64,000 nt of DNA, from positions 62,001-126,000 of the forward strand of contig CADCCF010000003.1 in NCBI GenBank assembly GCA_902799835.1, written 5' to 3'. The notes below the pieces were generated by a model. That model did no database searches and had not been told where the DNA came from. It was given only the letters and a program-made list of their open reading frames with translations. A program made the position numbers and the translations under genes. Positions 54,283-62,873 of this stretch are shown here, in pieces (position 1 is the first letter of the stretch; every line of letters starts with the position of its first letter). This DNA comes from an uncultured Pseudomonadota bacterium. Its GTDB lineage: Bacteria; Pseudomonadota; Alphaproteobacteria; RF32; CAG-239.

Positions 54283-54298
54283 GGATTTGAACCTACGA
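54283..54298 (-). repeat. Inverted copy of the tRNA-Pro T arm, copy 2
   Basis: GGATTTGAACCTACGA matches the reverse complement of the tRNA T arm at 15 of 16 positions. It lies 69 bp after the duplicated 3' end, the same offset as copy 1 from the intact tRNA. Confidence 0.7.
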
Positions 54299-54398
54299 GA
54301 AAGTAATTTTAAACAAATTGAAATATCATTTTTTGTATTAAGCAATATTCTTGACAAAATAGCTGTTATCATATAAAAACTCCCTAAGGTTAGCTCAT

Positions 54399-56645
54399 AT
54401 GACAGAAAACAACGAACAATCCTATAAACCCATTCCGCAGTCGCAAATTGATGATTTGACGGCAATGTATGATGATTTTCTGTTTATTGCTCGTGAACAT
54501 GAACAACTATTGCAACTGACATCCATAGACGAGCTGGCGGTATCACAAATGGAAGACATGCATCCCGGTGATCCTAAAATTCCATGGCAACTGAAAGATA
54601 TGACTTCAGCCGATAGGAAAAACTTTGCCGATTTTATTGATAATAATACCTATAATCAAAACAAAACCTATATTGTGTTACAGCATATTAAAAGTGAAGA
54701 AAACAAGGCAACTCCTCCAGTATTTGCCATTCCACCTTACATACGCAGTATTATGAATATGCAGCTCCCCTCACCGATTGAGCGCTACACAATTGTCTAT
54801 CCCGAAAATTCTAAATTAGGTGATACCGAATTTTATATTGACGGAAACTTTAAGGCTGTCTATACCGACCGTGACACCAAAGATCAATTACTCAAAGATT
54901 GTCTCAATGATCAAAAAATGCTCACCGAACTGTGCATCATGGTAAATATATCTGAAAACTTACATAAAAATAAATTTACTTCGGAAAAACTGTTTGAGAG
55001 AGCCTCCATGAACATTTTTGCGGCAGAAGTTGTGGCAACTAATGAAAATATCATCCTAGAAATTCTAGGTTCGTTTGCCGAAAAAGTTCAAAGCATTTGC
55101 CGCGATCGTTACAATATATATGATGGCAGAGAAGCCTTAAAACAAGCTCAAAAAGACGGAATTATTCATTCTGCTGAAGATTTTCAGGACTATGTTAATA
55201 TTCGCAACTTTATGCGCCACCAGTGGGAAACCTTAGATGAATTAGGCTATTTCAGCACCATTAAATCATACAAAAATGAAACTGCACGTGCTGAATTTTT
55301 AAATTCATACTTAAAGCTCTGTGATAAATCAATCATCCAACGCATGAAATCTTATATCGATATATTACATCAAATGCAATCTGTTATCGTCAAGGTTAAT
55401 CCCAATCGCATAATTCGTGAAACTTCAGAAAGCAATAACAAATTTATCAAACGCTTAAAATCAATCTCCCGACAACAATCACAACTTCCGGCGGTTGAAT
55501 TAAACCATCCTTTGGCCAGCGATAAATATAAATCATTAAAACAGAGTTTGCATAAACTTATGCCTAATCTAACTATTGTTGACGATTTTCCACAACAATC
55601 GGAAGATACCAGAGTTGCGGCTATAAACACTTATAATACCCGTTCATGGTTTTTACAATATTTTCACTTTATGGATTGTTTGGTCATGCGGCATTGCATT
55701 ATGCGCGGACAAGACCTAAAAAAACACGAAGCTTGGAAATATATGAAAACCTCAGGAATTATTTCGCAAAAAGAATTTAACGCATGGCAAGAATACACCC
55801 GTTTGCGCAATGTGCTCAGTCATAGTTATTTTGATAAAGAACTGCGTGATCGTCTCAATTCCGTTCAGGAAAAATATTCGCAAGATTTGTGGAATATTTC
55901 CCACCGTCTCAACAAAATCAGTCCTGATGTGAAAAAAATTTCCAATGATGTGTATGAATACATTCACAATGATGGTTTGGTTGTTCGGCTTGATTTTAAA
56001 CATCACCGCATATTGCAAAACAACCATTCGATAACTCAAGCATCAAACAAAGCCAAAATTGCTCGAAACAATTCCCAATCAAACAACGGTGTCCAAAAAG
56101 AAATTCAGCCTAATGGAATTGTCTATAATATAGCAGATGAAGAAATTGTCGGCATTACATTTCCCAATGGTATTCATATAAACTACAACAATATGAGTAT
56201 TCATTGGGATACTCACACCCACTGGTATGCTAATGCCAATGAATTTGATATACTGCAAACCGACAAAAGTAAAATTCTTACCGACAAGGATTTGTTTGTC
56301 AGCAAATATTACGAAAAAAATAAGCGCCTTCCTTTTCGTGAAGGTGACAATTTGCTAATTGACCACCGCCATAATATTTTACTCGATACTTCCGGACGAA
56401 TTAAAGAATTTAAATTTAAGAGCCATGATGGCACTATTTTACGATCAACCTTTAAGTATATCAGAGAGCACGGCATTTTAATTTCATTTGCCGATGGTAC
56501 CAATATTTTACAATCAGGCAACAATATGCTGATTTCACACAAAGGCAAAACTTTAACTTTTGCAAATCGAGCGGAGTTCGCCGCAACTTATGGCAATACT
56601 CCGAACTCGCACCCAATGATCACCAAATCAAACAACGGCCGCTAA
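54399..56645 (+). CDS. Large protein with two HEPN-type RNxxxH motifs
   Basis: 748 residues with no signal peptide, so cytoplasmic. Two helical regions each end in a HEPN-like motif: DGIIHSAEDFQDYVNIRNFM then RH (Arg269-Asn270 and His274), and SGIISQKEFNAWQEYTRLRN then VLSH (Arg470-Asn471 and His475). The G-I-I-S/H-x-x-E/D lead-in is shared, so the two look like internal duplicates 201 residues apart. RNxxxH is the catalytic signature of HEPN ribonucleases. The N-terminal 170 residues are unrecognised; the last 190 are beta-rich with Gly/Asn turns (GIVYNIADEEIVGITFPNG, then GILISFADGTNIL) and could bind a ligand. RNase activity and a defence or toxin role are inferences. The gene begins 98 nt after the tRNA-Pro repeats. 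Confidence 0.6.
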   Translation: MTENNEQSYKPIPQSQIDDLTAMYDDFLFIAREHEQLLQLTSIDELAVSQMEDMHPGDPKIPWQLKDMTSADRKNFADFIDNNTYNQNKTYIVLQHIKSEENKATPPVFAIPPYIRSIMNMQLPSPIERYTIVYPENSKLGDTEFYIDGNFKAVYTDRDTKDQLLKDCLNDQKMLTELCIMVNISENLHKNKFTSEKLFERASMNIFAAEVVATNENIILEILGSFAEKVQSICRDRYNIYDGREALKQAQKDGIIHSAEDFQDYVNIRNFMRHQWETLDELGYFSTIKSYKNETARAEFLNSYLKLCDKSIIQRMKSYIDILHQMQSVIVKVNPNRIIRETSESNNKFIKRLKSISRQQSQLPAVELNHPLASDKYKSLKQSLHKLMPNLTIVDDFPQQSEDTRVAAINTYNTRSWFLQYFHFMDCLVMRHCIMRGQDLKKHEAWKYMKTSGIISQKEFNAWQEYTRLRNVLSHSYFDKELRDRLNSVQEKYSQDLWNISHRLNKISPDVKKISNDVYEYIHNDGLVVRLDFKHHRILQNNHSITQASNKAKIARNNSQSNNGVQKEIQPNGIVYNIADEEIVGITFPNGIHINYNNMSIHWDTHTHWYANANEFDILQTDKSKILTDKDLFVSKYYEKNKRLPFREGDNLLIDHRHNILLDTSGRIKEFKFKSHDGTILRSTFKYIREHGILISFADGTNILQSGNNMLISHKGKTLTFANRAEFAATYGNTPNSHPMITKSNNGR

Positions 56646-56712
56646 GTTTTTATTGCTTTTAGTTTGAGCTGTACTATCATAATAATAGTTTTTTATACAA
56701 GGACAATATCCC

Positions 56713-57531
56713 ATGGCAACCATCCACCTTATGACCGGATTTATAGGATTTGGCAAAACAACTCTTGCCAAACAACTGGAAAAAAATTTACCGGCTGTGC
56801 GTTTAACCCATGATGAATTTATGGTAAAATTATATGGACGCAATATACCGTATTCTGATTTTCATCCCGACTATGACAAGGTGGACAACCTGCTGTGGCA
56901 CTTGGCTGAACAAATTATCAAATGCGGTGCAGATGTTATCATGGACTATGGCTTTTGGTCACACCAAAGCAGAAAAAAGGCCTTTACCAGAGCCTTAAAA
57001 ATTACTGATGATGTGGTTTTTCATCTGCTTGATTGCGATTTATCTACCGCCAAAGAACGCTTACTGCAACGTACCAAAGAAAATCACGATGAACTTTACA
57101 TCAGTGAAACTGAGTTTGATACATTATCGCAACAATATGAGCCTTGGGACAGTTTAGACAATTATCCGGTTGTGTTACATAATCTCCCCAATGATCGCTA
57201 CATCGGCGAACTGGTTAGTGTAAAAATTGACCGCCCTAAAGGATCACTTCACCCTAAGTATGGTTTTGCATATCCGATTAACTATGGTTTTATCCCTTTT
57301 ACAACCTCCGGCGATGGCGAAGAACTGGATGCCTATGTGTTGGCAGAAGATAAACCTTTGGCAAAATATACAGGATATTGCATCGGTGTAATCCACCGCA
57401 CCAATGACAATGATGACAAACTGATAGTTGTTCCGGAAGCTATTGACCTGACCGATTCCGAAATTGAGCAAGCTGTCGCTTTCCAAGAAAAATGGTTTGA
57501 ACATATATTGTTGCGTGAGCGCAAAAAATAA
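56713..57531 (+). CDS. P-loop kinase fused to inorganic pyrophosphatase-like domain
   Basis: 272 residues. Residues 1-155 are an AAA_33/zeta-toxin-like kinase: Walker A TGFIGFGKTTLAKQL (Lys15), a substrate Asp in LTHDEFMVKLYG, DVIMDYGFWSHQSRK, and a lid with DCDLSTAKERLLQRTKEN. Residues 165-262 read as a family I pyrophosphatase: VKIDRPKGSLHPKYGF, YPINYGFIPFTTSGDGEELD, YCIGVIHRTNDNDDKLIVVP, FQEKWFE. The metal-binding DxDxxD motif is reduced to DGEELD, as in a short subgroup. Together the domains might phosphorylate a small molecule and remove pyrophosphate, but no substrate is known. It follows the HEPN-motif gene by 67 nt. Confidence 0.75.
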   Translation: MATIHLMTGFIGFGKTTLAKQLEKNLPAVRLTHDEFMVKLYGRNIPYSDFHPDYDKVDNLLWHLAEQIIKCGADVIMDYGFWSHQSRKKAFTRALKITDDVVFHLLDCDLSTAKERLLQRTKENHDELYISETEFDTLSQQYEPWDSLDNYPVVLHNLPNDRYIGELVSVKIDRPKGSLHPKYGFAYPINYGFIPFTTSGDGEELDAYVLAEDKPLAKYTGYCIGVIHRTNDNDDKLIVVPEAIDLTDSEIEQAVAFQEKWFEHILLRERKK

Positions 57532-57534
57532 AGA

Positions 57535-58203
57535 TTATTTTTTAATTTTTGCCAATTTATAGCTATCATCCAAACGCTGGCAAATTTCCACCAATTCTAA
57601 TTTACCATCTAAAACTATTGAAATCCAATGTTGTTTATTCATGTGATATCCGGCAAAGTATTTTTCATTATCGACAATTTGCGGCAACATATCTTTATCC
57701 GCGCGCAAATCCAAAACTTCTATCGTTTCTTGGCCGATCAGTCCGATTTTATCTTTTGTTGTCGTTAATATTGCCCCATACCATTTTTTATTATCTTTTC
57801 GCCGCCATATTGCATTATTAGGAAACTTGGGCCACAAATATTCCAACTCATCACCATATCTTTGCTCAACATATTGTATAATTTCTTGGGCTTGAACACT
57901 TTTAAAAAACTTCCACTCAAAACATTCATCAGCTATTTTTTGCAAAATATCATTATATTCAGCGCGAATTTTGCCAACGTATTCTCCGGTTGCCTCGGCT
58001 ACAAGATGCAGAACATATTCATCACCAAAATCATTATCCATTATTTTGGCAGATATATTTCCATCTTTGGTTATGACAACATGCAAAGTAAACTGACCGT
58101 CATTCATCAACCTGCTATAAACATAGCTGTCACCTTCTTGACCAAATCCGAAATTCAACAATTTTGCAAAATTGGGAACTTTATTTTTAAAAACATCCAC
58201 CAT
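57535..58203 (-). CDS. MmcQ/YjbR-family protein
   Basis: 222 residues. The second half (residues 125-222) is a YjbR fold: NAIWRRKDNKKWYGAIL, ADKDMLPQIVDNEKYFAGYH and MNKQHWISIVLDG. The first half (NFGFGQEGDSYVYSRLMNDG and onward) is an N-terminal extension often seen in longer members. The fold resembles a cyclic-nucleotide-dependent DNA-binding domain, but the family's role is unsettled. It converges on the kinase-pyrophosphatase gene with 3 nt between the stops. Confidence 0.8.
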   Translation of the reverse strand: MVDVFKNKVPNFAKLLNFGFGQEGDSYVYSRLMNDGQFTLHVVITKDGNISAKIMDNDFGDEYVLHLVAEATGEYVGKIRAEYNDILQKIADECFEWKFFKSVQAQEIIQYVEQRYGDELEYLWPKFPNNAIWRRKDNKKWYGAILTTTKDKIGLIGQETIEVLDLRADKDMLPQIVDNEKYFAGYHMNKQHWISIVLDGKLELVEICQRLDDSYKLAKIKK

Positions 58204-58329
58204 TTTATTTCCCGTAATTATCCAAACAATTTATAGCATATCATCATAAAAAATTTTAAAAATCAAAACAAATTATTACTTCTCATGTTTTATTTTAGTA
58301 AACGCCACTTTAATTGACATAAAAAACAA

Positions 58330-58360
58330 AGCCGCTGCAAATATAGGTAGCGGCTTTGTG
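58330..58360 (-). terminator. Terminator of the hsp20 operon
   Basis: CAAAGCCGCT / AGCGGCTTTG with a 10-11-nt loop; on the minus strand it is followed by TTTTTTATG. It lies just after the small membrane-peptide gene. Confidence 0.8.
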
Positions 58361-58365
58361 GCAAA

Positions 58366-58446
58366 TTACAAAATTATATAATCGAAACATATCAAAGACA
58401 CGAACACTGATAAAGTCAACATCAGTCCGACATTTTTATTAACCAT
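58366..58446 (-). CDS. 26-residue membrane peptide downstream of hsp20
   Basis: Reads MVNKNVGLMLTLSVFVSLIC then FDYIIL, a single hydrophobic helix. AAGGTGAT lies directly before the ATG, within 8 nt of the hsp20 stop, and the operon terminator follows the stop by 6 nt. Placement and ribosome site argue for a genuine small gene. Its role is unknown. Confidence 0.5.
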   Translation of the reverse strand: MVNKNVGLMLTLSVFVSLICFDYIIL

Positions 58447-58452
58447 ATCACC

Positions 58453-58920
58453 TTACTTTGCTGAAATAGCAATTTTCCTTGATTTTGATATAGCCTCTGA
58501 TTTTTTCGGCATATCAATGGTTAATACACCTTTACTGAAATTTGCCGCAATTTTATCTTCTGCAATATTATCGGGCAATCTGACTGAACGGCTAAAGGAA
58601 CCGTAAGAACATTCTTTCAAATAATATCCTTTCTCCTTATTCTCGGTTTCACTTTTCTTTTCACCGCTTATTTTAAGCAATCCGTCCTCTACCGACAAAT
58701 TGATATCTTTTTCATCAATTCCGGGCAATTCTGCTTTTACTTCATACTTATCCTTTAATTCGGCAATATCCAATTTCGGCATAGTTGAAGCACTTCTAAA
58801 TTCCGCCTCATCAAAAGGACTCATAAAAGCATCAAATAAACGGTTAATATCCGATTGAAGTCCCCAAACATCATTATTCTTACGATCCATTTCATTTCTC
58901 TTCATTAAAAAATGTGACAT
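58453..58920 (-). CDS. Hsp20/alpha-crystallin small heat-shock protein
   Basis: 155 residues; AAGGAG lies 8 nt before the ATG at 58920. After a short N-terminus (GLQSDINRLFDAFMSPF) the alpha-crystallin domain runs from residue 50: KLDIAELKDKYEVKAELPGI, INLSVEDGLLKISGEKK, YGSFSRSVRLP, and FSKGVLTIDMPK with the conserved G-V-L. It is an ATP-independent holdase chaperone. A heat-shock-type promoter lies about 70 nt upstream, and the leader can form a small hairpin (CCGAAA-ata-TTTCGG). Confidence 0.93.
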   Translation of the reverse strand: MSHFLMKRNEMDRKNNDVWGLQSDINRLFDAFMSPFDEAEFRSASTMPKLDIAELKDKYEVKAELPGIDEKDINLSVEDGLLKISGEKKSETENKEKGYYLKECSYGSFSRSVRLPDNIAEDKIAANFSKGVLTIDMPKKSEAISKSRKIAISAK

Positions 58921-58986
58921 ATTTTTTCTCCTTCTAAAAAAACCTTAATTTCAACCTCCGCCGAAATATTTTCGGTTTCTACTAAA

Positions 58987-59017
58987 GGATATATGTAACA
59001 TTTTTACCGGGCGCAAG
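58987..59017 (-). promoter_or_regulatory. Candidate RpoH (heat-shock) promoter for hsp20
   Basis: On the minus strand: CTTGCG, 16 nt, CATATATCC, similar to the alphaproteobacterial RpoH consensus (CTTG ... CYTATNT). The place upstream of hsp20 supports it. Confidence 0.5.
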
Positions 59018-59159
59018 AGCTTAAAATAAATATTTTAAATACCTTGATTCTTCATAAAATAATAACTATATAAATACATATTTCATCACATAAATCAGAC
59101 TACAAAAAACAATACCCAATCCCGACAGCACCAACTGAATTATTGCGTTAAGTTGCCTT

Positions 59160-59804
59160 TTATAATTTAAGTATATCTTCAAAACTGTTGAACCTAAAGA
59201 AAATATGGTGTCTGGCTTGCGGAATAACCTTTAACTTATCTTGATAAAATCCCTTTTGTGCCGCCAGATTAAATATCAAATCATCCTCCGCCACTATAGC
59301 CTTATCAAACTGCGGGTTGATTTGCGCTTTTTTCTGCGTATAAAGTTTTTGCAAAGCCTCTAGTTCATCAGCACAACTCTCGATTGTCCGCAAAGATTGC
59401 AACTGATTATATTTTTCATACTCCTCATCGCTGAACACCATATATTTTCTACGAAATTCAAGATAATTATCCAAAGTAATATCCTTAAAAACTTGGATGG
59501 TAGCTTGAGATATGCCGAGTTTTTCATCAAACAAATAAGGATTGCCGCAAACCGCAACTTTGTACCTGACATTGGGGATGTTATCTGCCATCAGCGCAGC
59601 AACAAACACTCCCGCCGAATAAGCAATAACATCGATGTGAACATATTTGCTGAAATCAAAATCCAAATTTAAATCTTTATAATCATACAAAATCAACACA
59701 TCTTTAGCATCGTGCAAATTGACAAATTGATTCTCATCGCACCCCCAACCGGCAAAAAACACAATTAAATCCTTAGCCCCGTTATCTTGAAAAAAATACT
59801 GCAT
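59160..59804 (-). CDS. bioG: BioG-like pimeloyl-ACP methyl ester esterase (DUF452)
   Basis: 214 residues matching the BioG family in length and motifs: IVFFAGWGCDENQF at the N-terminus, LILYDYKDLNLDFDFSKY, and the nucleophile elbow DVIAYSAGVFVAAL (Ser). The catalytic His would be in QARHHIFFRF near the C-terminus. BioG removes the methyl group of pimeloyl-ACP methyl ester, ending the BioC pathway of biotin precursor synthesis. No other biotin genes are nearby, so the role here is by homology only. Confidence 0.75.
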   Translation of the reverse strand: MQYFFQDNGAKDLIVFFAGWGCDENQFVNLHDAKDVLILYDYKDLNLDFDFSKYVHIDVIAYSAGVFVAALMADNIPNVRYKVAVCGNPYLFDEKLGISQATIQVFKDITLDNYLEFRRKYMVFSDEEYEKYNQLQSLRTIESCADELEALQKLYTQKKAQINPQFDKAIVAEDDLIFNLAAQKGFYQDKLKVIPQARHHIFFRFNSFEDILKL

Positions 59805-59940
59805 TTTGTTTTCCCGAAAATAATTTAACTCGCATTATTATATACTAACTCCTGCTAATATTTTCTTAAATTTAAAATTTGACTCTCAAAAAATTTCTCG
59901 CAATAATAATCTCAACAAATATCAAAAAGGAAAAAAATCA

Positions 59941-60618
59941 ATGAAAAATTTTATAATCGCCTTGAGTTTATTTATCAGCTTGGCCGGCTCAGTTATGGCC
60001 GAAACCGTTTCCACCGACAAATCGGATTTTGCTTTGATATCTTCGGTGATTGATGATGCCGCTTATGATATTCGCTACTATTCCCCCAACAATTTCACCG
60101 GCAACAAAATTGACGGCTACAAAGCCCCGCGTGCCTATATGACCAAAAAAGCTTTGGCGGCTTTGGCAGTGGCGGCGGCTGATTTGCGCGCTCAAGGCTA
60201 TCGGCTTTTGATTTGGGATTCTTATCGTCCGCAAAAAGCCGTTGATAATTTTGTCAGATGGATTAATGACCCTGTTGATATGGGCGACAAATCTTTTTAT
60301 CCCGAGTTACAAAAATCTGATTTGCTTGCCGGCAGATATATTATGGAAAAATCCGGTCATACTCGCGGCAGCACCGTTGATTTAACCATCATCAAAAAAG
60401 ATGGCGGTTTTGTCGATATGGGCGGAACATTTGATTTGTTCAGCGTGGTTTCGCACCCCGATTATGAAAACATCACCCCCGAGCAAAAGCGCAATCGTCA
60501 AATTTTGCATGATGCGATGATTAAAGCCGGATTTAATGCTTTGGATTCCGAGTGGTGGCACTTCACCTTAAAAGATGAGCCTTACCCTGACACCTATTTT
60601 GATTTTGATGTTGAGTAA
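59941..60618 (+). CDS. VanX/DdpX-type D-Ala-D-Ala dipeptidase
   Basis: 225 residues with a signal peptide ending SVMA, so periplasmic. It has the M15D zinc motifs: SGHTRGSTVDLT (His and Asp ligands) and EWWHF (catalytic Glu and His ligand), with the IWDSYRPQKAV Arg that stabilises the transition state. The enzyme cleaves D-Ala-D-Ala for peptidoglycan recycling or nutrient use; without vanH/vanA neighbours there is no sign of vancomycin resistance. AAAAGGAA precedes the ATG. Confidence 0.9.
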   Translation: MKNFIIALSLFISLAGSVMAETVSTDKSDFALISSVIDDAAYDIRYYSPNNFTGNKIDGYKAPRAYMTKKALAALAVAAADLRAQGYRLLIWDSYRPQKAVDNFVRWINDPVDMGDKSFYPELQKSDLLAGRYIMEKSGHTRGSTVDLTIIKKDGGFVDMGGTFDLFSVVSHPDYENITPEQKRNRQILHDAMIKAGFNALDSEWWHFTLKDEPYPDTYFDFDVE

Positions 60619-60636
60619 TTTTTTTATAAGGTGCCC

Positions 60637-61452
60637 ATGTTTAACCCGATTACCCGTAATAATGCGATATTTAAATCCGAATTGTTTTTGCGAGATGTTT
60701 TAGCTTTTTCCGTAATGGAAACCATTTTGAATGATAGCATAAAATATCCGACGCCGAAAATTTTTTCCAATGGCAAGGATTGTGCTATCGTCAATTCGGA
60801 TCCCGAGCATGCCGTTATTGTGTGGACAGCTGATAGCTTTCAGGAAAAAGCCGAACTCTATGAATTTATCAAAAAAGAATTTGCCGCCAACACGCCTCTT
60901 AAGATTATGTCGAAGAAAAATTTTTATGATTATCTGGTGGAAAATAGGCAAATTCCGGAATTATCCGTGCAGACCTTAGGAGTTTATACTTGCCCTCAAC
61001 TAAATGATGTTCAATACATTGGTTACCCCGATCAGGCGAAAGCCGACGAACTAGAACAAGTCGCCCGAATGAAGGTCGGATTTAGGCATGAAACAGGAGA
61101 AAATACTCAAGCCGAGCTTGCCGACTATATGGAAGAAGCCCAAAAATATACCTCTGATCCCAACTATTTGGTCTGGCGCGATACCAATGAAAAGATTGTT
61201 GCTATCGCTCACAAACGCACAGGCGGTACTTATGCGCGTATTGGCGAAGTTTTTACTCTGCCTGAAGCGCGCGGCAAATCTTATGCCAAAATGTTGGTGC
61301 ATCATCTCACTTCTTTGAGCCTAAAAAAGGGACAAGGGGTTATGCTGTTTACCAACTATGATTACGCACCGTCCAATAGGTGCTATCAAGCCATCGGCTA
61401 CCAACTCACCTGCACTATCGTCAACTTCATACCACCACTGGAGAATGTGTAA
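60637..61452 (+). CDS. GNAT-family N-acetyltransferase
   Basis: 271 residues from ATG 60637. The C-terminal half (residues 165-265) is a GNAT domain: KIVAIAHKRTGGTYARIGEV, FTLPEARGKSYAKMLVHHL (acetyl-CoA loop R-G-K-S-Y-A), and NYDYAPSNRCYQAIGYQ. The N-terminal half is a second, degenerate domain, as in the two-domain GNATs that acetylate amino groups of small molecules. It lies 18 nt after the dipeptidase gene and may be co-transcribed. Confidence 0.85.
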   Translation: MFNPITRNNAIFKSELFLRDVLAFSVMETILNDSIKYPTPKIFSNGKDCAIVNSDPEHAVIVWTADSFQEKAELYEFIKKEFAANTPLKIMSKKNFYDYLVENRQIPELSVQTLGVYTCPQLNDVQYIGYPDQAKADELEQVARMKVGFRHETGENTQAELADYMEEAQKYTSDPNYLVWRDTNEKIVAIAHKRTGGTYARIGEVFTLPEARGKSYAKMLVHHLTSLSLKKGQGVMLFTNYDYAPSNRCYQAIGYQLTCTIVNFIPPLENV

Positions 61453-61619
61453 ATTAAAAACCGCCCTACAAGAACGATTTTACATTATCTAAAATAATAA
61501 CAATTATTTTATAAAATTTGGGCACATATAAAAAACTCATAACCACTAAAATTATCTAGCTATTCATTATTATCTGTACCAAGGTAAATACACTATTGCC
61601 TTTTAATTTAGTTTTCTTG

Positions 61620-61868
61620 CTAAACTCTATAGATGAAACGGCACATACCAGATATTGCAAAATGAATAACTACAGGATACCACCATTCACTATATTTCCA
61701 ACAAATTGCTACTATAACAATTTGAAACATAATATTGAACATTGATACTCCTAGATTAAGAGCGTTTTTAGCTATTTCCTTTCCATATTCTGCTGTTAAA
61801 GAACAAACATGACAACAAAATAAAAAATCCCATATTCCCCATATAATTAGTATTACTGTTACATTCAT
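61620..61868 (-). CDS. Small membrane protein, unknown
   Basis: 82 residues with two hydrophobic helices (about 4-24 and 38-62) and an aromatic-rich middle (CWKYSEWWYPVVIHFAISGM). No family recognised. It follows the next gene by 14 nt on the same strand, so the two probably form a pair. The 61453-61619 gap holds no gene. Confidence 0.5.
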   Translation of the reverse strand: MNVTVILIIWGIWDFLFCCHVCSLTAEYGKEIAKNALNLGVSMFNIMFQIVIVAICWKYSEWWYPVVIHFAISGMCRFIYRV

Positions 61869-61882
61869 TTTTAGTACTCGTA

Positions 61883-62377
61883 TTACTTCCTTTGCTGTTC
61901 TTCCACTTCCATAAAGGCTGTTGTTAATTCAAAATATTTTGGATAATCACTTGGTAAAAACACATAACTACTATCAATTATTTTCATCATTTTAGGAAGT
62001 TCTACTGCAAACTTTTCTTGAAAATTTTCCACAGGACATCCTTCTTTAATTAATTTCTGCAAAACATATAAACGTATTTTTGTTTTAGCCATACTTTTAG
62101 TCCATAATTTTGCTAAAATCACTACGACAATAGGCCAGAATTCCATCCAATATTGTGGTGCTAAATATCCTCCCCCAATCATACAAGTAATAAACGTCAA
62201 CCAATTCATTATCTTTGTAAAGACTATATTATTTTCACAATCACCATCATATATCTTTTCAATAATCTCTTTAGTCATTTTTGATTTTATTAAATTATAG
62301 GCATTTGTCCTTGCTAAAAACATCAATAACATAAAATTACAAACACCACCTATAATTACAATAAGAATATTATTCAT
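61883..62377 (-). CDS. Membrane protein, unknown
   Basis: 164 residues with an N-terminal helix (NILIVIIGGVCNFMLLMFL), a second near 58-75 (ITCMIGGGYLAP) and a third near 82-95, then a soluble helical tail ending in EVEEQQRK. No family recognised. Just upstream lies a perfect 16-bp palindrome. Confidence 0.55.
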   Translation of the reverse strand: MNNILIVIIGGVCNFMLLMFLARTNAYNLIKSKMTKEIIEKIYDGDCENNIVFTKIMNWLTFITCMIGGGYLAPQYWMEFWPIVVVILAKLWTKSMAKTKIRLYVLQKLIKEGCPVENFQEKFAVELPKMMKIIDSSYVFLPSDYPKYFELTTAFMEVEEQQRK

Positions 62378-62398
62378 CTGCTTATTTTCCTTTTTTAT

Positions 62399-62436
62399 AT
62401 ATCCTAACCGTTATTACTTTATAACGGTTAGGATAT
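62399..62436. repeat. Perfect 16-bp inverted repeat between lipoprotein and membrane-protein genes
   Basis: ATATCCTAACCGTTAT (62399-62414), 6-nt loop, ATAACGGTTAGGATAT (62421-62436). There is no T-run on either strand after the stem, so it is not a textbook terminator; it could reduce read-through from the lipoprotein genes or bind a regulator. Confidence 0.8.
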
Positions 62437-62447
62437 TAATGTAAGTT

Positions 62448-62864
62448 TTATTCAACTTCGTGAGCTTCTAAGAATAGAGATTGTCCCAAAGCATTAAAGA
62501 AATTTTGATATGCTATAGGTTCATCCAAAGGCTCTAATCCAACCTGTCCATTAGCTCTAACTACAATCTGCTTAGAATTTATTACACGAACAGAAACGGT
62601 CAACTTTGAAGCATGGTTTATAACATATGATGTTCCGCTTACTGTACCTAGTTTTTCATCAGCTCTTTCAATAATAAATCCTAAATCTTGCATTGTTGAT
62701 ACTACAGCTCTAAGAACTAAGGCTTTATCTGAAGTGTCAAACATTCTTGATTGATAATTACGCATTTGAACTTGTGTCTGTGTTGTACCTAAAACATCAT
62801 CGTGAGTTGAAACGCAACCACACAACAATGTTATAACAAAAAGCGAACATAGAATTTTTTTCAT
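62448..62864 (-). CDS. Lipoprotein of the RxFDTxDxxL family, member 1
   Basis: 138 residues with lipobox LCGC (Cys17). The mature part shares RMFDTSDKALVLRAVVSTMQ, DLGF, KLG and NFFNALGQSLFLEA with the gene 9 nt upstream; the two are paralogues. Function is unknown. It ends the three-gene lipoprotein operon. Confidence 0.7.
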   Translation of the reverse strand: MKKILCSLFVITLLCGCVSTHDDVLGTTQTQVQMRNYQSRMFDTSDKALVLRAVVSTMQDLGFIIERADEKLGTVSGTSYVINHASKLTVSVRVINSKQIVVRANGQVGLEPLDEPIAYQNFFNALGQSLFLEAHEVE

Positions 62865-62873
62865 CTCTAACTC

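Noticed and set aside
59941..60618. Vancomycin-resistance gene (vanX)
   Set aside because: The enzyme family is right, but there are no vanH/vanA partners and the protein has a signal peptide, as in recycling or nutritional DdpX-type enzymes.
62399..62436. Canonical rho-independent terminator
   Set aside because: The stem is perfect but neither strand has a T-run after it.
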